64,000 nucleotides of DNA, from contig CAWHBK010000002.1 of NCBI GenBank assembly GCA_963827605.1, positions 620,001 through 684,000 of the forward strand. Reading direction: 5' to 3'. The notes beneath the pieces are model-generated. The model was not told where the DNA came from. It did no database searches and saw nothing but the letters and a program-made list of their open reading frames with translations. The stretch is from DSYU01 sp963827605. Lineage in GTDB: Bacteria > Chloroflexota > Anaerolineae > Anaerolineales > Anaerolineaceae. This document shows positions 8,973 to 17,711 of this stretch, one piece after another (within the stretch, counting starts at the first letter, position 1; each line of letters opens with the position of its first letter). The translations under genes were made by a program, and so were the position numbers.

Positions 8973-10829
8973 ATGCGCACTGAGAAAAGAATTGAATTAT
9001 TAGCCCCTGCCAAAGACCTGGAAACAGGCAAGGCGGCGATCAACTGCGGAGCAGACGCGGTGTATATTGGCGCGGGCAAGTACGGCGCTCGCGAGGCCGC
9101 CGGAAACAGCCTGGATGATATCCAGGCGCTGGTAGACTACGCGCATAAGTATTGGGCGCGGGTATACGTTACGCTCAACACCCTGCTCTTCGATGAAGAA
9201 GTCCCCCTCGCGGAACACATGGCGCGCGAACTGTACGAGGCGGGCGCGGACGCGCTGATCATCCAGGACACCGGGCTGCTGGAGCTGGACCTGCCGCCGC
9301 TGCCGCTTTTCGCCAGCACGCAGATGCACAACCATACGCCAGAACGAGTGGCTTTCCTGGAAAAAGTGGGCATCCAGCGGGTGATCCTGGCGCGCGAGCT
9401 AAGCCTGGAACAGATCCGCCAGATCCGCGCGCGCACCAGCGTGGAATTAGAAAGCTTCATCCACGGCGCGCTGTGCGTCAGTTACAGCGGGCAGTGTACG
9501 ATGAGCTACGCGCTGGGCGGGCGGAGCGGCAACCGCGGGCAGTGCGCGCAGCCCTGCCGGCGCGCTTACCGCCTGATGGATGGAAACGGGGCTACCCTGG
9601 AAAGCAGCCGCTACCTGCTCTCGCTGCGCGACCTGAACCTTTCCAATGACCTGGAAGCGCTGCTGGATGCGGGGGTGTGCTCCTTCAAGATCGAGGGCCG
9701 CTTGAAGGATAAAACCTACGTGATGAACGTGGTGGGGCATTACCGCCAGCGGCTCGACGCGCTGCTAGAAGGCAAAAAACTGCGCCCAGCCGCCTCGGGT
9801 AGGGTGCATTTGGATTTCAATCCGGACCCGCGCAAGACCTTCAACCGCGGCTTTACCACCTACTTCCTGCACGGGCGCGGCGAGCCGGTTGGCTCGCTCG
9901 ATACACCCAAGGCGTTGGGCGAACCCGTGGGTACGGTGGCGCGCATGGCGCGTAATTCCTTCTGCCTGGACGGCAGCGTGGAGATCCAGCGCGGCGACGG
10001 GCTGTGCTTCTTTGATCCGCAGCGCAAGCTGACCGGCACAACGGTTAACGATGTGCAGGGAACCGCGATTTTCCCCGCGAAGATGGAAGGGCTGGCAGCG
10101 GGCACGCCGGTCTACCGCAACCACGACCGCGCTTTTCTGGCCCAGCTCGAAAAGAGCCAGGCCGAGCGGAAAATTGGGGTGCAGTTCCGGCTGGCGGAAA
10201 CGTCGAACGGGCTGGCGCTCATCGCCCGGGATGCGGACGGCTGTGAAGCCATGGCGGCGCTGGAAGTGGAAAAGATCCGGGCGGAGAAACCCGAACAGGC
10301 GCTGGCAGCCATCGAAAAGCAGCTGCGCAAGTTGGGCGGGACGCCGTTTGAATGCACTTTTGTGCGCTGCGACCTGCCCGAGCCGTATTTCATACCGCTG
10401 TCCACGCTAAACGCGCTGCGCCGGGCCGCGCTGGAAGAACTGGAGAAACAGCGCCGGGTAGAATTTCCGCGGCTGCGTGGGGGCGCGATTAAGAACGCTG
10501 CGCCGTATCCAGAGAAATCGCTTACCTACCTGGGCAACGTACTCAACGAGAAAGCACGCGATTTTTACCGCCGGCATGGGGTCATCGAGATCCAACCGGC
10601 AGCCGAACACGGGCTGGAGATGCGCGGGCGCAAAGTGATGACCACCAAACACTGCCTCAAACACCAGCTCGGCTACTGCGCGCGTTTCAATCCTTCCAAA
10701 ATCCCCCCACCCGAGCGCTTGCAGGAGCCTCTGGCGCTGGTAGATGAGCAGGGTAACCTTTACCCGCTGCGGTTCCAGTGCGCAAAGTGCGAGATGGAAG
10801 TCTTCTTCCTGGAGACCGGGGAGGCCTGA
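8973..10829 (+). CDS. U32-family protein, RlhA/YdcP-like (23S rRNA hydroxylation)
   Basis: 618 residues. The N-terminal half is a U32 'peptidase' TIM-barrel domain starting KRIELLAPAKDLETGKAAINCGADAVYIG, and the family signature with paired cysteines (HGALCVSYSGQC..., GQCAQPCRR) lies at about residues 165-195. The C-terminal half is long and Cys-rich near the end (CLKHQLGYC, CAKCEME), like the RlhA/DUF3656 arrangement. E. coli RlhA is needed for hydroxylation of C2501 in 23S rRNA; that role here is inferred from architecture. Other U32 members act in tRNA hydroxylation or ubiquinone synthesis, so the precise job is open. Monocistronic in appearance. Confidence 0.82.
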   Translation: MRTEKRIELLAPAKDLETGKAAINCGADAVYIGAGKYGAREAAGNSLDDIQALVDYAHKYWARVYVTLNTLLFDEEVPLAEHMARELYEAGADALIIQDTGLLELDLPPLPLFASTQMHNHTPERVAFLEKVGIQRVILARELSLEQIRQIRARTSVELESFIHGALCVSYSGQCTMSYALGGRSGNRGQCAQPCRRAYRLMDGNGATLESSRYLLSLRDLNLSNDLEALLDAGVCSFKIEGRLKDKTYVMNVVGHYRQRLDALLEGKKLRPAASGRVHLDFNPDPRKTFNRGFTTYFLHGRGEPVGSLDTPKALGEPVGTVARMARNSFCLDGSVEIQRGDGLCFFDPQRKLTGTTVNDVQGTAIFPAKMEGLAAGTPVYRNHDRAFLAQLEKSQAERKIGVQFRLAETSNGLALIARDADGCEAMAALEVEKIRAEKPEQALAAIEKQLRKLGGTPFECTFVRCDLPEPYFIPLSTLNALRRAALEELEKQRRVEFPRLRGGAIKNAAPYPEKSLTYLGNVLNEKARDFYRRHGVIEIQPAAEHGLEMRGRKVMTTKHCLKHQLGYCARFNPSKIPPPERLQEPLALVDEQGNLYPLRFQCAKCEMEVFFLETGEA

Positions 10830-10956
10830 TTCCGACAAAAAAGAACTCATCGCGCGCGCAGCGAGTAGCTGGTATATAATCATGGATGTTGCATGATGAA
10901 AACGAAATACAACCGGCGCATTTTCTTTCCAGCGCTACCCTAACGCGGAGAACCCG

Positions 10957-11439
10957 ATGCCCCTTGGCGGAATAATCACCCTGGCAATATTGTTGCCCAA
11001 CCTGCTCATGCTCATCCTGCCCCCGGAAGCCACGCCACCCAAGCCGGCGAAAAAAGAGGGCTTGATGAAGGTTATGGAAGGTATTGAACGCACCGGCCAG
11101 GCCGGCGCATTCGTGATCCCATTCTTCTACCCGCTGCCCATCCTGCGCGAGGCGAGCGTGGATTCGCTGGTGGTAATGGCGCTGGCGCTGGTTTTCTATT
11201 ACATCGGCTGGGCGCGCTACGCGATCAAAGGTCACCGTTTTGTGCTGCTTTACGCCCCCTTGTTTGGCGTTTCGCTGCCGATGGCGATCAGCCCGGTATT
11301 GTATTTTGCCGCCGCGGCATTGTTCTTGAGCGCGTGGCCGCTGGCTATCGCCGCCGGGCTGCTGGCAGCCGGGCACCTGTACGTGAGTTACGGCGAGTGG
11401 AAACGCTGCCAGAACGTCATGTTCCTCCAGACCGGATAA
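10957..11439 (+). CDS. Small multi-pass membrane protein, function unknown
   Basis: 160 residues, not recognised as a named family. It has a hydrophobic N-terminal helix (about 4-22), a short polar loop rich in Lys/Pro/Glu, then four further hydrophobic segments to about residue 150. No signal peptide cleavage site or catalytic motif. A TATAAT at 10875-10880 about 80 bp upstream is a possible -10 without a clear -35. It lies between the U32 gene and the beta-mannosidase on the same strand, but spacing of 60-130 bp does not prove an operon. Confidence 0.6.
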   Translation: MPLGGIITLAILLPNLLMLILPPEATPPKPAKKEGLMKVMEGIERTGQAGAFVIPFFYPLPILREASVDSLVVMALALVFYYIGWARYAIKGHRFVLLYAPLFGVSLPMAISPVLYFAAAALFLSAWPLAIAAGLLAAGHLYVSYGEWKRCQNVMFLQTG

Positions 11440-11468
11440 GGTTGCTGGCGCTTATCACTAGCGCCTGT

Positions 11469-11485
11469 CGCTAAAGCTTTTAGCG
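11469..11485. promoter_or_regulatory. Palindromic possible operator upstream of the beta-mannosidase
   Basis: CGCTAAA-GCT-TTTAGCG, perfect 7-bp arms around a 3-bp centre, ending 20 bp before the beta-mannosidase ATG. Size and place fit a repressor site of the LacI type common near glycosidases. No regulator gene is adjacent, so this is a guess from the sequence alone. Confidence 0.35.
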
Positions 11486-11505
11486 CTTCGTTTCAAGGTA
11501 GACTT

Positions 11506-14142
11506 ATGCAAACCCAATCCCTCAACGGCTACTGGCAGGTGCGGCAGGCAGATACGCAAGACTGGCTGCCTGCCTGCGTACCCGGCGGGATCCACACCGA
11601 CCTGATGGCAGCCCGGAAAATTCCTGATCCGTTCGTTGGAACCAACGAGGAGCAGGTGCAGTGGGTGGCCGAAAAGAACTGGGAATACCGGCACTTCTTC
11701 TACCCCAACCCAACGCTCCTGCGCCAGGAACGCATCTGGCTGGCCTGTGACGGGCTGGATACACTGGCTGAAGTACGCCTGAATGGCAAGATCCTTGGGC
11801 AGACGGACAATATGTTCCGCGCCTGGCGGTGGGAGGTCAAGGAGCTGCTGCTGGAAGGTGAAAACCGGCTGGAGATCCTGTTCCGCTCACCGGTCGCCTA
11901 TATTCGCGCGCGCGAGCGGGTGCGGAAAATGGGCGGCGACATGAACATGGGCATCCGCGGCGGACCCCACTTACGCAAGACACCCAGCCATTTTGGTTGG
12001 GATTGGGGACCGCGCCTGCCTTGCATGGGCATCTGGCAGGAGATCCGCCTGGAAGCAGCCAGCCTGGGCAAACTGGGCGAGGTGCGCTTCAACCAGGACC
12101 ACGGAACAGGGGTGGTGACATTGACCGCACGGATCCAATGCGAGCTGTGGGACAAGGACAATGCCCGGCCCGATGAACGCTATACCCTGCGCCTGCGCAT
12201 CACCGGTCCTGACCGGCAGGTGTGGCTGCTGGACGCGCCCGCCCGGCAGCAATCGAACATGACTGTGACGATCCCCAACCCGCAGTTATGGTGGCCGAAC
12301 GGTTACGGCGCGCAGCCGCTTTACAGCGCCGCGATCGAGCTGCTCGACAATGAAGAAAAGATCATCGACACCCGGGAATACTGGCTGGGGCTGCGCACCA
12401 TCGAACTGCGCCTGGCCGAGAATTGCGCGGAAGCCGAACCGGCCGGGCCTGGAAGCGAAACAAAAAAGCCGTCCAAGGAATGTTTTACCTTTGTGGTCAA
12501 TGGGCTGCCCATCTTCTGCAAAGGTTCCAACTGGATCCCGATCGACTCCTTCCCCACGCGGGTGACCCCGGAACGGGTGGAAGCGCTGGTGCGCGCCGCG
12601 GCGCTGGCAAACCACAATATGCTGCGCGTTTGGGGCGGCGGGTATTACGAGAGCAACCATTTCTATGACTTATGCGACCAGTACGGCATCCTGGTCTGGC
12701 AAGACTTCCAGTTTGCCTGCGCGCTCTACCCGCTCGACGACGCGGTATATCTGGACAACGTGTGTTGTGAGGTAATCGAAGCGGCCCGCCGCCTGCGCCA
12801 TCACGCCAGCCTGGCGTTGTGGTGCGGCAACAACGAAATCGAGTGGCTGGGAACCCGCATGGGTTGGTTTCAAAAGGCCCCGGCGCAGAAACAAGCCTAC
12901 GAGAAGTTCTTCTTCCACCAGCTTCCTGAGCTGCTGGCCAGCGAAGACCCGCAGCGAGCCTACTGGCCCGGTTCGCCCTCCTCGAATGACCCCTTCCAGC
13001 AGGCCAACAGCGACCAGGTTGGCGACGCGCACCTGTGGGAGGTATACCACCTCTTTCGCCCGCCGGTTTTTTACCGCCAGCAGAACCCGCGCTTCATCAG
13101 TGAGTTTGGTTTTCAATCGCTGCCAGAAATGCGGACCATCCAGAAATTTGGCATTCCAGACAACTGCGAGCTGGAATCGCCGGTGATGCGCTGCCACCAA
13201 CGGGCATTGGGCGGCAATTCAAAACTTACCTGGTACCTGGCCCAGCGCTTCCGCCTGCCGCGCACGCTGGCGGGGATGGTCTACCTGTCGCAGGTGTTCC
13301 AGGCAGAAGCCATCCGAATTGGGGTGGAACACTGGCGCCGCCATCCGGAACTTACCAGCGGGGCATTGTACTGGCAGCTGAATGACTGCTGGCCGGTGAT
13401 CTCCTGGTCGAGCATCGACTATGAAGGCCGCTGGAAGGCGCTGCACTATGCCGCCCGCCGTTTCTACACACCCGTGCTGCTCTCGATCGATGATCAGGTT
13501 GAGAAAGGCCAGCGAAAAATGGATGTGTGGGTAACCAACGACAGCTGCGACGCCTGGCAAGGCCGGGTGCATTGGACGCTGGAGACCCTGGAGGGCAAGG
13601 TAGTTGAAGGCGGCGACCAACCGGTGAGCAGCGCGGCGCAATCCGTCGAATGCTTGCTCAGGCTCAACTTTGCGCATCAGAACGGCAAGGTGGATTGGCG
13701 GCGGACGATATTCGTAGCAGAGCTGTGGGCCGGCGCCGAACGCAAGGGGCTGCAGGTAGCCACCTTTGTACCGGAACTGCACATGCCCCTGGCCAACGCG
13801 GGGTTACACAACGAGCTGAACGAAGCGGATGGAAGCGTGATGGTGCGAGTGGAAGCCAAAAGCCTGGCGCGCTTCGTGGAGCTCTCGTTCGCGGGGGCGG
13901 ACGCCCTGTTCAGCGATAATTACTTTGATCTGCCGGCCGGGCGGACGGTGACAATCGCGTGCCGGCTTCCGCAAGGCTGGACGGTTGAACAGGCTCGCGC
14001 GGCCCTGCAGGTGCGCTCCCTGGCCGATTTTGGGCCATTCGATTCGCTAATCGCCAGCCACTGGAAAGGTGATATGGCGTTCTTGCGCAGCCTGTCGGAC
14101 CTGTTCTGGATGGGGCTGGTAAAGCCGGCGCTGCACCGGTAA
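11506..14142 (+). CDS. GH2 beta-mannosidase
   Basis: Predicted exo-beta-mannosidase acting on mannan or N-glycan fragments. 878 residues with the standard GH2 layout: sugar-binding beta domain (LNGYWQV... near the start), Ig-like domain, TIM barrel from about residue 330 and C-terminal beta domains. The acid/base Glu is E444 in WCGNNEIEW and the nucleophile Glu is E533 in FISEFGFQS; WGGGYYE is typical of the mannosidase branch. There is no signal peptide, so action is probably intracellular on imported oligosaccharides. A palindrome sits just upstream. Together with GH78 and GH42 genes in the window it supports a sugar-scavenging lifestyle. Confidence 0.94.
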   Translation: MQTQSLNGYWQVRQADTQDWLPACVPGGIHTDLMAARKIPDPFVGTNEEQVQWVAEKNWEYRHFFYPNPTLLRQERIWLACDGLDTLAEVRLNGKILGQTDNMFRAWRWEVKELLLEGENRLEILFRSPVAYIRARERVRKMGGDMNMGIRGGPHLRKTPSHFGWDWGPRLPCMGIWQEIRLEAASLGKLGEVRFNQDHGTGVVTLTARIQCELWDKDNARPDERYTLRLRITGPDRQVWLLDAPARQQSNMTVTIPNPQLWWPNGYGAQPLYSAAIELLDNEEKIIDTREYWLGLRTIELRLAENCAEAEPAGPGSETKKPSKECFTFVVNGLPIFCKGSNWIPIDSFPTRVTPERVEALVRAAALANHNMLRVWGGGYYESNHFYDLCDQYGILVWQDFQFACALYPLDDAVYLDNVCCEVIEAARRLRHHASLALWCGNNEIEWLGTRMGWFQKAPAQKQAYEKFFFHQLPELLASEDPQRAYWPGSPSSNDPFQQANSDQVGDAHLWEVYHLFRPPVFYRQQNPRFISEFGFQSLPEMRTIQKFGIPDNCELESPVMRCHQRALGGNSKLTWYLAQRFRLPRTLAGMVYLSQVFQAEAIRIGVEHWRRHPELTSGALYWQLNDCWPVISWSSIDYEGRWKALHYAARRFYTPVLLSIDDQVEKGQRKMDVWVTNDSCDAWQGRVHWTLETLEGKVVEGGDQPVSSAAQSVECLLRLNFAHQNGKVDWRRTIFVAELWAGAERKGLQVATFVPELHMPLANAGLHNELNEADGSVMVRVEAKSLARFVELSFAGADALFSDNYFDLPAGRTVTIACRLPQGWTVEQARAALQVRSLADFGPFDSLIASHWKGDMAFLRSLSDLFWMGLVKPALHR

Positions 14143-14246
14143 CCGCGCTCGCAAGACGGGGCGGGTACGGGTGTCGATGGGACTCTTGAACATGGCTGGG
14201 CATTGACCAGAGCCATGGGCGAAAGGCCTTATCACCAAAGCGGCCC

Positions 14247-14933
14247 CTACAAAGAGGCCAGGATGCTGTCCAGATCTGCAACCACGTGCAGCAGGGACGC
14301 ATAAACCCGCCAGGCGCCGCGAAAACCATTTTGTTCATCGTGGGCGCCGGGCACCACAATCACCCGCATCCCCGCGGCTGCGGCTGCCTGCAAGCCCACG
14401 CGTGAGTCTTCGATGGCGAGGCAGGCGCGTGGATTGACCTCCATGCGCTGGGCCGCGCGCAGGTAACCGTCGGGGGCAGGCTTGCCTTGCGCGACCTGAT
14501 CCAGGCCGACGCGGATGGGAAAGAACGGCAGCAAACCCAGGCTGGTCAGTACATCCTCGATGTACTGCGTGCGCGAGTTTGAAGCAATAGCCAGCGGATA
14601 TTTGCGCGCGGCAAGGCCGCGGACCAGTTCCATGGCCCCTGGCAGCGGGTCACAGCCCTTTTGCACGCTGTCCAGCACCCACTGCCAGGTCCAGGCGCCG
14701 CTTTCAGCGACATCAAAGGTAAGACCGGTGCGCTCCATCACATATACGGCGGTTTCCTCTGCGGTCAGACCGGTGAGGCCGGGGTAATCGGACTCCTTCA
14801 AGGAACCACCGTGCGCTTCCGTCCAACGACACCAGGCCTGGAACGCGATCCACTCACTATCGATTAATACTCCGTCCAGGTCAAAAATTACCGCCTGGAT
14901 GGGATATCCTTTGGATTGGGCTTTGTTTTCCAT
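14247..14933 (-). CDS. HAD-superfamily hydrolase, beta-phosphoglucomutase/phosphatase-like
   Basis: 228 residues. All four HAD motifs are visible: FDLDGVLIDSE (nucleophile Asp and acid Asp), IASNSRTQ (motif II Ser), GKPAPDGY (motif III Lys) and LAIEDSRVGLQAA (motif IV). The cap between motifs I and II is the small helical type seen in beta-phosphoglucomutase and sugar-phosphate phosphatases. The start is set at MENKAQSKGY, which has GGGGAA 5 nt upstream; longer in-frame versions extend into non-homologous sequence. Substrate unknown. It converges with the beta-mannosidase with only about 100 bp between the stops. Confidence 0.85.
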   Translation of the reverse strand: MENKAQSKGYPIQAVIFDLDGVLIDSEWIAFQAWCRWTEAHGGSLKESDYPGLTGLTAEETAVYVMERTGLTFDVAESGAWTWQWVLDSVQKGCDPLPGAMELVRGLAARKYPLAIASNSRTQYIEDVLTSLGLLPFFPIRVGLDQVAQGKPAPDGYLRAAQRMEVNPRACLAIEDSRVGLQAAAAAGMRVIVVPGAHDEQNGFRGAWRVYASLLHVVADLDSILASL

Positions 14934-15012
14934 GAAGATTCCCCGCATTATAAAATCAGAACGCGGCCAATTGTACCGCGTTCTAATCTTGCCGCTGCCC
15001 AATAAATGGGTC

Positions 15013-15378
15013 TCATTTGGGCTGGTAGTTTCGGCGCTCTGGCAGAAGATGCGCGGTTTTGTCGATGGGAAAACCGGCCTCTTCCCAGGCCGGGTATCCA
15101 CCTTCCAGCGCACGGGCATGCAGGCCGGCGTCGCGCAGCGTATCGGCGGCCAGTTCACTGCCAGAAGAACCCGGGTTGTGCATATTGCAGTAGGTTACGA
15201 TGGGCCGGCCCAAGGGAACCTGATCCAGCGAGCTGGTAAGCTTTTCGCGCGGAATATTCACCGCTCCGGGTAAATGCCCGCGATCATATGCTTCCGGTGC
15301 GCGCACGTCAATAATGGTCGGAGACACCGCATCATTCAGGTAACTGCGCAGTTCTTTTACACTTATCAGACTTACCAT
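15013..15378 (-). CDS. Rhodanese-like domain protein
   Basis: 121-residue single rhodanese domain, predicted to carry sulfur as a persulfide. The active-site Cys lies in TYCNMHNPGSSGS, a loop rather unlike the CRxGxR of classical thiosulfate sulfurtransferases but within the range of single-domain forms. IIDVRAPEAYDRGHLPGAVNIP is the family's N-terminal signature, and EGGYPAWEEAGFP the C-terminal one. No signal peptide. Stands alone upstream of the HAD gene on the same strand (79 bp gap). Confidence 0.85.
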   Translation of the reverse strand: MVSLISVKELRSYLNDAVSPTIIDVRAPEAYDRGHLPGAVNIPREKLTSSLDQVPLGRPIVTYCNMHNPGSSGSELAADTLRDAGLHARALEGGYPAWEEAGFPIDKTAHLLPERRNYQPK

Positions 15379-15412
15379 TACCTCCGCTCCTCTGATATGG
15401 ATTGGGCAGGAA

Positions 15413-15428
15413 CCGCCCGATCGGGCGG
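15413..15428. promoter_or_regulatory. Perfect 16-bp palindrome upstream of the rhodanese gene
   Basis: CCGCCCGATCGGGCGG, perfectly self-complementary, 34 bp upstream of the rhodanese start. Possible operator, or by chance a short hairpin. The surrounding 15379-15664 stretch has no supported gene. Confidence 0.3.
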
Positions 15429-15664
15429 CAAAGACAGCGAAACTTGATTAACCCCATCTTATAGGGTAACCTGGAAACCCAAACGATGGAAATTGGGATC
15501 TTCCCGCCAGGAAGATGTAGGGAAATTCCCATTCTCAGGAACCCATGCAAGCGGGCGTTCTTTCTGATGCGGGAAAGGAGAACAGCGGTGCAGGTTATGA
15601 TAGACGGCAGCAGTAAAGTAAGAACCGCCTCCGCTTCGGGCGATCGCAAAACCCCCGGATTGCT

Positions 15665-16096
15665 TCAGGCCGCGCTGCGGGTAATAATGCCCATTTGCTT
15701 GAGCGTTTCGACCATCACCACTTTCGCAAAGGCGTCTTTGGGAATAAAGTCGACAATGCCCTCGCCCATCCCCATCGCCATCACCTCAGGAGAATCGTAG
15801 CGGGTGAACATGATCATGGGGATTTTGCACGTCAGCGGGTTATCTTTTAGCGCGTGCGCCATTTCAATGCCGTTCATGCGCGGCATTTCCATGTCAAGAA
15901 TGATGAGATCGGGCAGGACTTCGACCGCCCTTTCAAGGCCTTCAACGCCATCGCAAGCCAGTTCGACGTGCAGTCCATTGGCTAATAATAATGCGCGGAT
16001 CTGAGCCGCCTGGGTTGGGCTATCTTCAACGACCAAAATATTCTTTTTCTTCGGAGCTGGTTGTGTTTTATTTGATTCCGTGGATGCCTGCCACAT
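15665..16096 (-). CDS. CheY/PilH-like single-domain response regulator
   Basis: 143 residues, a receiver domain only. ILVVEDSPTQAAQ carries the acidic pocket, LIILDMEMPRMNG the phosphorylated Asp (about residue 71), the Thr is in MFTR and the conserved Lys in IPKDAF. The sequence style (VVEDSPTQAAQIRALL) is that of receivers linked to Pil-Chp or Frz pathways rather than flagellar CheY. It is the last gene of the chemosensory operon and could be its output or a phosphate sink. Gap to the preceding RsbT-like gene is 17 bp. Confidence 0.88.
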   Translation of the reverse strand: MWQASTESNKTQPAPKKKNILVVEDSPTQAAQIRALLLANGLHVELACDGVEGLERAVEVLPDLIILDMEMPRMNGIEMAHALKDNPLTCKIPMIMFTRYDSPEVMAMGMGEGIVDFIPKDAFAKVVMVETLKQMGIITRSAA

Positions 16097-16113
16097 AATT
16101 TACCTCCGCAGTG

Positions 16114-16542
16114 TTACGCCGTACCTGTATCTGGCCTGGAGTTCGCCACTGCATGGCGGCCCCACTTAATCATAATCACCCGGGAAGGCCCGTGGGGCGA
16201 CTGCTCGATTTTTATTTCGTCAACCAGAGTTTGGATACGCTTCAATTGTACCTGAATAGAATCGAAGTTGCTAATATTCAAACTCTCAAAATCGACCTGT
16301 AATCCTTCGTGTCCATTTTCGATTACCTGGATGGTAATCTGGTTGGTTGCCTCTGGCTGGTCAAGCGCCGCCTGAACCGGCAGCCCCATCTTCAGGCACT
16401 CCGCCATGGAAGAAGTGGCCATAGAGACCTGTGCCTGTTCGCTTAGTCCCAGCCCAACCAGGCGAGCTGCTTCGCGCGTATACATGCGGGCCGCATGAAT
16501 ATCTACCTGGTTCAGGATTGGAATTTTGCGGATCTTGTTCAT
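16114..16542 (-). CDS. RsbT/RsbW-like anti-sigma-factor-type ATPase domain protein
   Basis: 142 residues. The N-terminal part (ARLVGLGLSEQAQVSMATSSMAEC) resembles the start of the GHKL ATPase fold in RsbT-type switch kinases, where a conserved Asn/Glu helix binds ATP. Here the usual 'E..N' helix reads SSMAEC, so ATP binding is uncertain. The rest is consistent with the fold but divergent. RsbT kinases work in partner-switching by phosphorylating STAS proteins. Inside a chemosensory operon, one base after the cheB stop, it could link receptor signalling to a partner switch or act as an adaptor. Moderate confidence in the family, low in the role. Confidence 0.6.
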   Translation of the reverse strand: MNKIRKIPILNQVDIHAARMYTREAARLVGLGLSEQAQVSMATSSMAECLKMGLPVQAALDQPEATNQITIQVIENGHEGLQVDFESLNISNFDSIQVQLKRIQTLVDEIKIEQSPHGPSRVIMIKWGRHAVANSRPDTGTA

Positions 16543-16543
16543 C

Positions 16544-17686
16544 TCAGCCTCCGTTATCGGTAAACTGCATCAGCGCCGGACCAACCCGATCGACTGGCAG
16601 AACATGGTCAACAATCTTGCGCACAGCGGCTTCACGCGGCATGCCGTACACCACCGAGCTGGTCTCATCCTGGGCCAGAACCATCCCGCCCTGATGATGG
16701 AGTTCCGCGAGCCCGTCAACGCCATCGTCCCCCATACCGGTCAGGATGAGGCCGATAGCCAGTTTGCCATACACCCGGGCAAGCGAGAAAAAGAGGTAAT
16801 TGGCTGACGGGCGCAGGCCCTTGTAGGGTGGGCTGCTGTGCAATAAAACCGTCCCACGATCACTGATCTGAATGTGACGGTCATCTGGAGAAATCAGCAC
16901 CGTTCCCGGGAGAGGCACTTCGCCCTGCTCGGCCAGGCGAACGGATAGTTTCAATTCGCCGTTTAGCCATTCTGCCAGGCTGGCGGCAAAACCGCGCGTA
17001 ATGTGCTGCACGATCAGGATTGGCAGCGGAAAATCCGCCGGAAGATTCTTGAGCGAGCTGACCAGCGCGCTCGGTCCGCCCGTGGATGAAGCAATTCCGA
17101 CCATTTTCCAAGGTTTTTTGCGCTCGGGTCCCAGGTCGAGGGGCGGCACCGATTCGGTGAGGCTGCGGGCAGGCAGCGCGCTGGCCAGAGCGACCACCGC
17201 GCTGCTCGCCGGTTGGGACGGCGGCAAGGATACGCTGTGCAGCGTATTTGCCATCCGGTCCGGACTCCAGCGGCGGACGACGGGGACTTCGGCCATCAGG
17301 CGAACGGTTTGAATAACCAGTTCGCAGGTCTCCATTTCGCCTAAACCCGGCTTTCTTACAACCGACAGCGCTCCAGCGCGCATGGCGGCGAACGTCAAAT
17401 CCATATCCGGATGGTTGAGACTGGCGGTAACAATCACGATTGGGATGGGCGCGATTTGCAGGATCTGGCGGGTGGCTTCCAACCCATTTAAACGGGGCAT
17501 CTGGATATCCATGGTGATTACATCCGGGCGCAACTCCGCGGCACGGCGAACTGCCTCCATGCCATCCAGAGCCTGCCCAACCACCTGGATATCCTCCGTC
17601 TGGTTGAAAAGCGTCACCAACAAATTACGGGCGGTCGGTGAATCGTCAACCACCATTACCCGTATCGGCCCACTGCGCCGTTTCAT
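16544..17686 (-). CDS. cheB: CheB protein-glutamate methylesterase
   Basis: Demethylates and deamidates chemoreceptors when phosphorylated, resetting sensitivity. 380 residues: receiver domain (VMVVDDSPTARNLL; Asp in VITMDIQMPRLNG), linker of about 70 residues, then the methylesterase domain with the Ser in IASSTGGPSAL (about residue 195), the His in IVQHITRGFAASLAEWL and the Asp in GMGDDGVDGL. The full catalytic triad is present. It follows cheA by 25 bp and runs almost directly into the RsbT-like gene. Confidence 0.95.
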   Translation of the reverse strand: MKRRSGPIRVMVVDDSPTARNLLVTLFNQTEDIQVVGQALDGMEAVRRAAELRPDVITMDIQMPRLNGLEATRQILQIAPIPIVIVTASLNHPDMDLTFAAMRAGALSVVRKPGLGEMETCELVIQTVRLMAEVPVVRRWSPDRMANTLHSVSLPPSQPASSAVVALASALPARSLTESVPPLDLGPERKKPWKMVGIASSTGGPSALVSSLKNLPADFPLPILIVQHITRGFAASLAEWLNGELKLSVRLAEQGEVPLPGTVLISPDDRHIQISDRGTVLLHSSPPYKGLRPSANYLFFSLARVYGKLAIGLILTGMGDDGVDGLAELHHQGGMVLAQDETSSVVYGMPREAAVRKIVDHVLPVDRVGPALMQFTDNGG

Positions 17687-17711
17687 TCCACCCAGTCCCC
17701 CATCCTTATCA

